DNA from: JACKFB01 sp041389525
GTDB taxonomy: Bacteria; Myxococcota_A; UBA9042; PHBI01; JACKFB01
DNA: 64,000 nucleotides
Direction: 5' to 3'
Assembly (NCBI GenBank): GCA_041389525.1
Contig: JAWKRR010000036.1
Coordinates: 1 to 64,000, forward strand
The position numbers and the translations under genes were made by a program. Positions 40,083 through 48,916 of this stretch are shown here, one piece after another (the first letter of the stretch is position 1; the number at the start of each line of letters is the position of its first letter). The notes beneath the pieces are model-generated. The model saw only the letters and a program-made list of their open reading frames with translations, made no database searches and was not told the DNA's origin.

Positions 40083-40568
40083 ATGAGTCCGCTGGCCTGG
40101 CTGCGCAGCTTGGTCCTCCCGCTGGCGCGGTGGGCGACGCTGGCAGCGGTCTGTGCGCTCTCTGCGGCGTGCGGGTCGAACCCAACGCCGCACCCAGGCA
40201 CCGGCGGCTACTTCGCAGACGCCATCGCCAATCCGCCCGAGAACGGAGCGGACAGCGGCGGTGACACCGCGACCGGCGGTGCGATGGGGGACACACTCGA
40301 CACGAGCGTCGCCGCGGACACCGTGCCGGGGCGGTATGACGATCTGGCGGCGAACGCAGACGCTGACGGCGAGACGGACGGCGACACCGAGGGTGACGGC
40401 GCCGCGGACGGCGAGGTGGGCCCCGACGCCCCCGCAGGCTCTGACACGGTGGTCGGCGACGATGGGCCCGCCCGAGATCTCGAACCCGACCCAGCGCCCG
40501 GCGCCCGCCCTACCCCGGAGAGCGCAGCCCGGTTCGGCCCCGGGCGTCCGGCTGGCGTCCCCATTTGA
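40083..40568 (+). CDS. Lipoprotein with Asp/Gly/Ala-rich low-complexity region
   Basis: 161 residues from ATG 40083 (an alternative ATG is at 40059). A signal sequence (SLVLPLARWATLAAVCAL) ends in a lipobox LSAAC, so the mature protein should be lipid-anchored. After that it is almost entirely low-complexity, rich in Asp, Gly, Ala, Thr and Pro, with no recognisable fold; such acidic tails are common on myxobacterial-type surface lipoproteins. It is divergent from the kinase fusion. Its stop overlaps a TTG start of the next gene (TTGA). Function unknown. Confidence 0.65.
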   Translation: MSPLAWLRSLVLPLARWATLAAVCALSAACGSNPTPHPGTGGYFADAIANPPENGADSGGDTATGGAMGDTLDTSVAADTVPGRYDDLAANADADGETDGDTEGDGAADGEVGPDAPAGSDTVVGDDGPARDLEPDPAPGARPTPESAARFGPGRPAGVPI

Positions 40569-41284
40569 GTCCCGGGTCCCTCCAGCCGACCGTCGCCGCT
40601 GGGGCGCTGGTCGTGTCGCTCGACTCAGCCCTCTTCGACCTGCGCCCGGCGCTGGCCGCGGCTCTCGCGGCGGCGTTGCTACGCTACCGCGCCATCGCGG
40701 GCGCGCGGCCGACCGTCGAAGCGCTGCTCGAAGGCCTCCCCGCCGACGCCTGCACGCCAGGACACGTCCTGGACCTGGGCGTCGCCGTCCTACGCGCGCT
40801 CGCCGCAGGCCGGCCCTACCCGCCTCGGCCCGACGCCCCGATCGCGCCGGACGCCGCCGTGGATCGCGCGGTCCTCGCCCGCCTCGTCGCCGAGTGCTGG
40901 CTGGGCGGCTCGCTCTACGCCGCGCTCACCGACACGGAGTCCGCCGCGCCTGCCGAGGCCGGCCACATTCACGACGCTCGCCCGCGCCCCGACGGCCTCG
41001 CCCTGCTCCGCAAAGCCCGCGCCGCCTCGCGTCCCACCGCCATTATCACCGCGCTCCCGGGGCCCGAGGCGCTCTACCTGCTAGCCGGACACGGCATGAC
41101 CGCCGCCGCAGACCAGGTCGTCACCACCGACCCAGCCCAGCGCGCATCCACCCCGCGCGTCGTAGAAGCCCTCGAGCGTCTCGGCGTCGCCGAAGCCGAG
41201 CTACACTCCGCAGCGCCCGCCGACCACGCCCAGCTGGCCGACTACATGTCGTCGCGCATGGCCAGATTGTCGAAGCGCGTATAG
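40565..41284 (+). CDS. Degenerate HAD-like protein
   Basis: 239 residues from TTG 40565, overlapping the lipoprotein stop. The N-terminus VVSLDSALFD resembles HAD motif I, and AIITALPGPEALYLLAGHGM followed by DQVVTTDP resembles the motif II/III part of subfamily IA hydrolases. The invariant lysine before the C-terminal part is not evident, so activity is doubtful. Ala/Arg-rich composition weakens the assignment. The end overlaps the convergent dnaB by 43 bases. Confidence 0.45.
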   Translation: MSPGSLQPTVAAGALVVSLDSALFDLRPALAAALAAALLRYRAIAGARPTVEALLEGLPADACTPGHVLDLGVAVLRALAAGRPYPPRPDAPIAPDAAVDRAVLARLVAECWLGGSLYAALTDTESAAPAEAGHIHDARPRPDGLALLRKARAASRPTAIITALPGPEALYLLAGHGMTAAADQVVTTDPAQRASTPRVVEALERLGVAEAELHSAAPADHAQLADYMSSRMARLSKRV

Positions 41285-42612
41285 GCCTTCCAGAACTTCA
41301 ACATCACCGAGCCCACGGGCCCGTTTCGGTGCTTGGCGATGATGAGCTCCGCGACACCGCGCTTGGACTCGTCCACGTCCTTGTTGACGACCTCCTCGCG
41401 GTGGATGAAGCCGATGATGTCGGCGTCCTGCTCGATGGCGCCTGACTCTCGGAGGTCGCTTAGCATCGGCCGCGGGTCTGCGCGCTTCTCCACGCCACGG
41501 TTCATCTGGCTCAGCGCGATGACCGGAACCCCGAGGTCCTTCGCCAATCCCTTGAGCGACCGCGAGATGTAGCTGACCTGCTGCTCGCGGGACTTGGTGT
41601 TGTCGTTGAGCTCCATGAGCTGCAGGTAGTCGATGACGATCAGGTGCAGCCCGTGCTGACGCGCGAGGCGCCGGCATTTCGCGCGAACCGCCGCGGGCGT
41701 GATGCCCGGCGTGTCGTCGATGAAGATCCGCGCCTGGGTCAGCGCGTCGGCCGCGTGGGTGAGCTTCGGCCAGTCCTCGTCGGACAGAAAGCCGCCGCGC
41801 AGCCTCGACAGATCGATGCGCGCTTGGGCCGCCAGCAAGCGCATGGCCAGCTGCTCTGACGGCATCTCCAGCGAGAAGACCGCCACCGACGCGCCGTGCT
41901 CCAGCGCCGCGTTGCCCGCCAGGTTCAGCACAAACGAGGTCTTGCCCATGGCGGGTCGCGCCGCGAGGACGATGAGGTCGCCCGGCTGCAGACCATGGGT
42001 CAGCTTGTCCAGATCGCGAAACCCGGTGCCGAGCCCGCTGACGGCCCCGTCCGAGTCGTAGGCCTTCGAGATCTGCTCGATGGCCGCCGGCACCACGTCC
42101 GACATCGGCCGCATGCCGGTCTGCGTGCGGTTCTCGAGCACAGAGAAGACCGAGCGCTCCGCAGCGTCGAGGAACTCCGCGACGTCTTGGGAGCCGCGGA
42201 TGCCTTCGGCCTCGATCTGGCGCGCGGCCTCGATCATCCGCCGCACGGTCGCCTTCTCGCGGACGATCTTGCAGTACTGGCCGAGGTGGGCGGTGGTGCC
42301 GGCGCGGTCGAGCAGGCGCGACAAGGTGGGCGCGCCGCCGACTTTGTCCCACAGGCCCATGTCGCGCAGCTTCTGTACCAGCGTCACCTCGTCGAAGGCG
42401 CCCTTGGTCTCGTGAAGCAGGCGCATCGCCTCGAAGAGGAGGCCGTGCTGCTCAAGGTAGAAGTCGTCGGGGAGCAGCTCCTCCTCGAGGACGGTGTCGA
42501 AACAGGAGGGGTCCACCAGGATCGCGGCGAGGACCTCGCGCTCCGCGTCGACCGCGTGCGGCAATCCAGCGCCGGCGCTAGCCTGGGCGCGAGTTTCGGC
42601 GAATCCGCTCAA
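41242..42612 (-). CDS. dnaB: Replicative DNA helicase DnaB
   Basis: Hexameric 5'-3' helicase of the replication fork. 456 residues from a TTG start at 42612, which has GGAG 7 bases upstream; no better start precedes the LPHAVDAEREVLAAIL N-terminal domain. Walker A ARPAMGKTS, Walker B LIVIDYLQLM, and the arginine-finger region SDLRESGAIEQDADIIGFIH are intact. No intein is present. Convergent overlap with the HAD-like gene. Confidence 0.97.
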   Translation of the reverse strand: MSGFAETRAQASAGAGLPHAVDAEREVLAAILVDPSCFDTVLEEELLPDDFYLEQHGLLFEAMRLLHETKGAFDEVTLVQKLRDMGLWDKVGGAPTLSRLLDRAGTTAHLGQYCKIVREKATVRRMIEAARQIEAEGIRGSQDVAEFLDAAERSVFSVLENRTQTGMRPMSDVVPAAIEQISKAYDSDGAVSGLGTGFRDLDKLTHGLQPGDLIVLAARPAMGKTSFVLNLAGNAALEHGASVAVFSLEMPSEQLAMRLLAAQARIDLSRLRGGFLSDEDWPKLTHAADALTQARIFIDDTPGITPAAVRAKCRRLARQHGLHLIVIDYLQLMELNDNTKSREQQVSYISRSLKGLAKDLGVPVIALSQMNRGVEKRADPRPMLSDLRESGAIEQDADIIGFIHREEVVNKDVDESKRGVAELIIAKHRNGPVGSVMLKFWKAYTRFDNLAMRDDM

Positions 42613-42740
42613 CCGGGGACTCCGTATGCGACGTCTGCGACGTGTGCGTTCGGGGCGCGAAGAGCCCGCGCCTGCAGGCGACCATACTCGGTCTCGGGTG
42701 TCGATGGGCGCAATCTGGAGCCGGTGGCCGGCGATGCACC

Positions 42741-42923
42741 CTACGACGGGAGCGCCCGCACCAGCAGCCGCGCGGCCTCGGGGCCGACCTCGTAGCCCAA
42801 ACGCCGCAGCGTACCCAGCGGGTCCGTCGCCAATCGTCCAGCCAGCGCCAGGTCGCGCCGTAGCATCACCGCGATGGAGGTCCAGGCTGTGCGAAGCTCG
42901 GAGGCGGTGTCGATGCGGCTCAT
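42741..42923 (-). CDS. Small uncharacterised protein upstream of dnaB
   Basis: 60 residues from ATG 42923, with TTGGAG and a 6-base spacer before it. Two parts: an amphipathic N-terminus and LATDPLGTLRRLGYEVGPEA followed by ARLLVRALP, a DP...LGY...PEA pattern. It is not recognised. The gene is transcribed with or just before dnaB (128-base gap) and divergently from ugd. The good ribosome site is the main support. Confidence 0.55.
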   Translation of the reverse strand: MSRIDTASELRTAWTSIAVMLRRDLALAGRLATDPLGTLRRLGYEVGPEAARLLVRALPS

Positions 42924-43014
42924 GGCGGGCTCCAATTTCTAAGGTCCATCCGCTCAGACGCGCGACCGGGAGAATTGTTCTTTCCCAATCGAGAGGGCCG
43001 AGGGCGCGCGGCGG

Positions 43015-43044
43015 TTGACCCCCGCCGAACGTGGTCGCTATAAA
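43015..43044 (+). promoter_or_regulatory. Sigma-70 promoter for ugd
   Basis: TTGACC at 43015-43020, an 18-base spacer and TATAAA at 43039-43044, 50 bases before the start. Confidence 0.75.
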
Positions 43045-43094
43045 CCCGCGCGCTGCCCAGTCAATCCACGACGGGCGGTACAGGGAGCAGCACC

Positions 43095-44367
<1,273 letters not shown>

Positions 44368-44396
<29 letters not shown>

Positions 44397-45468
44397 GCGA
44401 CTCGCGCAGGGCTGCGTAGCGCGGCCACGCTTGGGGCAAGATCGCGAGCACGGTGGCGTCGCCGGAGGTCGGTCGCACGACCAGCACCTGCTCGGCCGCC
44501 GTAGTGTAGCGGGCGCATCTTCCCGGGGACGGCATGGCGGCGGCGAGCTGCGGGTCGGCCTCGGCGAGGTCGGCGGCCGGACCGCTGAGCGCGAGGAGCT
44601 CCAGGCCGTCGGTCGCGCAGCGGATCGCGGAAGCGCCTGAGGGGACGCAGCGCTGACCGACCAGCGCGCCCGTGACGGCCAGCGCCGGTAGCGGGGGGCT
44701 GGGCTCGCTGGGTGCGACGGTGAGGGGGGAGGGCGCGAGGCCGCCGTCCCCGCGGGCTGACACCAGCGCGCTGGCACCCAACAGCAGCGCGACCGCGAGG
44801 CCGGCGGCGCGGTGGGGGTGCGCGCGGCCGCGGATGACCAGGAACCCCAAGGTGAACCCGGCCGCCAGGCCTCCGACGTGCGCGGCGTGGTCGACCGCGA
44901 CGCCGCTCCCGCCGCCGAGCCCAGGGACGAGGGTCGAGGCCAGCGCGCCGCCGAGCGCGATCAGCGCGGCCAGCCGCTGCGGGGTCGGGAGCGAGGCCGC
45001 GTGGGCCACCAGGTGCGCGGCGATGAGCCCCGCCCCGCCCAGCACCATCGCCGACGCGCCGACGCTCGGCCCCGCGCCGGCCAGGGCCGAGGCGCAAAAG
45101 CCCGCCACGCTGCCCAGAATCGTCGCGGCGAACGCGGCAGGCACGCCCGAGATCCACGCGGCGGCACAGCTCACCGCCCCCAGCCACAGCGCGTTCATCG
45201 CGAGGTGGCCGGCTCCGGAGTGCAGAAAGCCCGCGAGGACCAGCCGCTCGACCTGCCCCGCCGCCACCCACGCGTTCACTTTGGCGCCGAGCGCCAGCAA
45301 CACGCCGATGCTCGCGCGGCCCAGGCTCGTCTCTGCGAAGCCCGCGGGCTCCGCCAGCGCGCGGGCCGCGTCGACGGCCAGCAGCGCCCCCACCAGCAGC
45401 AGCGAGAGGGCCACGGCGCGCCGAAACTCGCTCCCGCGCTTACTTGCGCTCTGTGGGGGTGCTGTCAT
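44368..45468 (-). CDS. Rhomboid-family intramembrane serine protease
   Basis: 366 residues from ATG 45468. Six or more membrane segments in the first 235 residues. GAGHLAMNALWL matches the rhomboid HxxxN element of TM2, GPSVGASAMVLGG carries the likely catalytic serine (GASA instead of GxSG), and DHAAHVGGLAAGF carries the catalytic histidine. A roughly 130-residue C-terminal part after the membrane domain is not recognised and contains several cysteines. It is divergent from the sigma factor, with 77 bases between starts. Confidence 0.8.
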
Positions 45469-45545
45469 TATTGCCTCGCGCGCGCCGCTCGCTACCGATT
45501 CGATGGGACGGTGGATACGTCGTGAATGCCGAGGTGGATGCTGCG

Positions 45546-46301
45546 ATGAGTGAGGAGAATCTGACGCCTGCGGATCGGCATGTCCTGATCGTGCAGTTCG
45601 CGCCGCTGGTCAAGACGATCGCCGCCAAGGTCGCGCAACGGTTGCCGCCTCACATCGAGCTGGACGACCTGATCAGTGCAGGGACCTTGGGACTCATCGA
45701 CGCGGTCGACAAGTTCGATCGCTCGCGCGCCGTGAATCTCAAGAAGTACGCGGAGATTCGCATCAAGGGCGCGATCCTCGACGAGCTGCGGTCCATGGAC
45801 CACGTGACGCGCACGGTTCGTCGGCAGGCGTCCGCGCTGGATAAGGCCGTCCGCGAGATTCAGGCCCAGAAGGGCGAGGCGCCGACGCACGAAGAGGTCG
45901 CCAACCACCTGAAGATCGACCTGACCGAGTATCACGCGCTCGCTGAGAAGCTGAAGCCGGTCTATCTGGTCAGCCTCGAGGATCTGGGTGGCACCGGCGA
46001 TGACTCGCGGGACGCGATGCAGTTCTTGGAAGATCCGCGCGCGCTCAGCCCCCAGGTCATCGTGCACTTCAAGCGGCTGCGCGACCTGGTCGCCGAGCAC
46101 ATCGAAGGGCTCAAAGAGAAAGAGCGGCTCGTTATCAGCCTGTACTACTACGACGACATGACCCTCAAAGAGATCGGCAAGGTCCTGGGGGTCACGGAGA
46201 GTCGGGTGAGTCAGCTGATGACCAAGGCGACCGAGACGCTGAAAAAGCGCGTACGATCCAGCCTTAGCAGCGAGCGATCCAACGCGCCGCAGCTCGACTG
46301 A
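45546..46301 (+). CDS. RNA polymerase sigma factor, FliA/WhiG (sigma-28) type
   Basis: 251 residues from ATG 45546, with GAGGTGG 8 bases upstream. The frame is open back to 45444 and a GTG at 45522 is possible. Region 2: PPHIELDDLISAGTLGLIDA and RAVNLKKYAEIRIKGAILDE; region 3 DHVTRTVRR; region 4 helix-turn-helix LKEIGKVLGVTESRVSQL. The length and region 1-less layout fit the sigma-28 group. No flagellar genes or FlgM-like anti-sigma adjoin it. It ends six bases before a TonB-dependent receptor, so the two are probably cotranscribed. Confidence 0.9.
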   Translation: MSEENLTPADRHVLIVQFAPLVKTIAAKVAQRLPPHIELDDLISAGTLGLIDAVDKFDRSRAVNLKKYAEIRIKGAILDELRSMDHVTRTVRRQASALDKAVREIQAQKGEAPTHEEVANHLKIDLTEYHALAEKLKPVYLVSLEDLGGTGDDSRDAMQFLEDPRALSPQVIVHFKRLRDLVAEHIEGLKEKERLVISLYYYDDMTLKEIGKVLGVTESRVSQLMTKATETLKKRVRSSLSSERSNAPQLD

Positions 46302-46307
46302 GGGGCC

Positions 46308-48731
46308 ATGCTGCACCGCCCGCTCATGCGCCTCTACACGCCGGTGTCGTTGGGCGCGCTTGCGGCGTTCACCCTCATCGCGAGCGCGGCGTGGGCGGCG
46401 ATGCCGATCCCGGATGTGCTCGACGCCGATGACCCGACCATCGTCGAGGACGTCGCCGAGGCCGAAGCCGAGCTGACGACGATCATCAACGTCGACGAGG
46501 ACCTGGTCGTCGCGGCGCAGAAGGTCCAGACCACGGTGCAGGAGGCGCCGGCGATTATCACCGTCGTCACGCGCCGGCAGATCGTCGAGCGGGGCTACCG
46601 GACGCTGAACGACGTGTTGCGCACGGTGGCGGGCTTCGAGGGCGACCGCTGGGAGGCCAACGGCTGGCACAAGGAGGCCTTCACGCGCGGGCTGCCGCGG
46701 ACGGTCCTGGTGCTGATCAACGGCGTCAGCATCATCGAGCCGGTCCGGAATTTCGTGAACCTGGACCGGAAGATCCCGCTCGAGACCATCGAGCGCGTCG
46801 AGATCACGTCGGGTCCGGGCGGCGTGCTCTGGGGCTCGAACGCGCTGCTCGGCGTCGTGAACATCGTCACGCGGCGGCCCGATGACAGCGGCGTGCACGG
46901 CATCGTGGGCTACGGCGACGGCCCCGGCGACCGGCGCGCGGTCAAGGTGGGCGTCGGCGTGAGCGAGCGCTTCGGCGAGCACTTCGGCCTCTTCACGCAC
47001 CTCGATATGTTCACCACCGGCGGGCCAGACCTCACCGTCGACACCCAGAAGCTGGTGGGCGCACTGCCCGAGCCCTCGCCCGACGCGGCGACCTTCTACC
47101 TGCCGAGCAAGCGCACCGCGTCGGGCGGCGGCCGCAGCTGGTTCTTCAACTTCGCCGGCCGGCTCGAGCTGGGTCCGGTCGCGCTGGACTGGATGGTGCC
47201 CTTTGAGCGCGAGATTCGCGCCATCGCCACCGGCGGCGCGGTGCTGACTCACGACTACCTGCGGGACGACGACGGAGGCACCGCGACAGTCGCCCGCGAT
47301 TCGGTGCGCTTGGTGAACCTGAGCTACGGCGACCGCTTCCGCTCCGGCGACGTCGGCGTGAAGGCGCGGCTCTACTTCGTGCAGTGGGACATCCAGGAGT
47401 CCCCCTTCGGCGCCTTCCCGGCCAGCCCGCTGCTCTTCGCCGATACCGCCAGCGTCTTTGGCGGCAACACCAAGGACTTCCATCTCGAGATGACCGCGGA
47501 CCTCGTCGCGCGCACGGGCGCCGCGGTCGATATCGATGTGCGCTTCACCCCGGACCTGACCCTGGTGACCGGCGCGGAGGCCATCTACGACCTCAACCGC
47601 GGGCTGGTGCAGCGCTTCTTCGCCCCCGATTCGGTCGGAGAGTGCCAGCCCGGATTCACCTACGAGCCTGATAATCCCTACCTAAAATGCCAGATCGAGC
47701 AGACCCTGGTCGACGACGCGGACCGGGTCATCGGCGCCGCCTTCGCCCAGGTCGACTGGCGCCTGATCCCGCGCCTCCGCCTCAACGCCGGCCTGCGCGC
47801 GCAGTTCTCGAACGCCTACGCGCCCGCGCTGCTCTACAGCGGCGGCCTCGTCTGGAACATGTTCGACCAGACCAACCTGAAGCTCTTCACCGCCTCCGGT
47901 CTGCGCCCGCCGAGCTTCACCAGCACCGACGTCCGCACGACATACTCCGGCGTCAGCTACCTCGCGAACCCCGACCTCAACGTCGAGACCAGCCAGTCCA
48001 TCGAGATGGAGATCAACTCGATGTTGCTGCGGGATCTCGGGCCTCTCCGCGATCTCTACCTCCGCGCGAACGGCGCCCTCACCTTCCTCGACAACATCAT
48101 CAACCAGCCCAGCGGCCGCTTTCAGAACTCCGGCAAGCGGATGATCGGCTCGGCGGAGGCGCTGATGCGGTTGCGCTTCGAGGCCGGCCACGAGCTGTGG
48201 GCGAACTACTCGTTCACCCGCGTCTTCGACGACGACGCGCCAGGCGGTGAGCTGCGGAACTTCGCGCGGCACATGGGTTCGTTGGGCGGTCGCGTCGCGT
48301 TCCTCAACGATCACATCGAGTTCGACCTCGTCGTGAACTTCAAGGGCGAGATGAAGGACCCCAACCGGCCGCCGGTGGATGACCCGAGCGGGCGCTACTC
48401 GGTCAGCTGTCAGCGCCTGCTGGCTCAGACCCTCGCGCCTGACCATCCGGACGCGCGGCTGCGTTCGGCCTGCGCGCTGCCCGGCCTCTCCGAGGGCATC
48501 TGGGTACGCGCCGGCCAGGAGCGCACCGAGACCATCCGCCCCTTGGCGTTGCTGGACGTCGGCGTGCGCTTCAAGAACCTCTGGCGCGACCTCACGGCGT
48601 CCATCTTCGTCTACAACCTCTTCGACCACCGGTCCTACGAGCCCGACTTCTTCCAGGACCCGCGTTTGATGAGCCGCCCGCAACCCAAACCGGGCCTCTC
48701 GATCTTCGGAACGGTCTCGCTGGGACTGTGA
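46308..48731 (+). CDS. TonB-dependent outer-membrane receptor
   Basis: 807 residues from ATG 46308. The signal sequence ends near ASAAWA, followed by about 40 acidic residues. Then a possible TonB box (DEDLVVAA) and a plug domain with APAIITVVTRRQIVERGYRT and ITSGPGGVLWGSNALLGVVN. The remainder is a 22-strand-type barrel ending in FGTVSLGL. No STN signalling domain is seen, so direct FecA-style signalling is not supported. Two cysteine pairs occur in predicted outer loops (near residues 445-462 and 703-724). The ligand is unknown. Confidence 0.9.
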   Translation: MLHRPLMRLYTPVSLGALAAFTLIASAAWAAMPIPDVLDADDPTIVEDVAEAEAELTTIINVDEDLVVAAQKVQTTVQEAPAIITVVTRRQIVERGYRTLNDVLRTVAGFEGDRWEANGWHKEAFTRGLPRTVLVLINGVSIIEPVRNFVNLDRKIPLETIERVEITSGPGGVLWGSNALLGVVNIVTRRPDDSGVHGIVGYGDGPGDRRAVKVGVGVSERFGEHFGLFTHLDMFTTGGPDLTVDTQKLVGALPEPSPDAATFYLPSKRTASGGGRSWFFNFAGRLELGPVALDWMVPFEREIRAIATGGAVLTHDYLRDDDGGTATVARDSVRLVNLSYGDRFRSGDVGVKARLYFVQWDIQESPFGAFPASPLLFADTASVFGGNTKDFHLEMTADLVARTGAAVDIDVRFTPDLTLVTGAEAIYDLNRGLVQRFFAPDSVGECQPGFTYEPDNPYLKCQIEQTLVDDADRVIGAAFAQVDWRLIPRLRLNAGLRAQFSNAYAPALLYSGGLVWNMFDQTNLKLFTASGLRPPSFTSTDVRTTYSGVSYLANPDLNVETSQSIEMEINSMLLRDLGPLRDLYLRANGALTFLDNIINQPSGRFQNSGKRMIGSAEALMRLRFEAGHELWANYSFTRVFDDDAPGGELRNFARHMGSLGGRVAFLNDHIEFDLVVNFKGEMKDPNRPPVDDPSGRYSVSCQRLLAQTLAPDHPDARLRSACALPGLSEGIWVRAGQERTETIRPLALLDVGVRFKNLWRDLTASIFVYNLFDHRSYEPDFFQDPRLMSRPQPKPGLSIFGTVSLGL

Positions 48732-48797
48732 GCGCGCGGGGTCGCCGGGCGCCGAAAAACAATAGCAATTACCAGCACTTAGAGCTTAATTCGGCGG

Positions 48798-48826
48798 TTG
48801 ACAGGCCGATCGGGCCAGGGTAGGGT
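48798..48826 (+). promoter_or_regulatory. Sigma-70 promoter for gyrA
   Basis: TTGACA at 48798-48803, a 17-base spacer and TAGGGT at 48821-48826, 90 bases before the start. Confidence 0.7.
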
Positions 48827-48916
48827 CCGCCTCCATCTCGCGCGGGGGCGTCGAGGGCTCGTTTCGGAGCCCGGGGGGCGCCACCCCAGGCGAGCTTCAA
48901 GGCGGATTCGAAGCTC

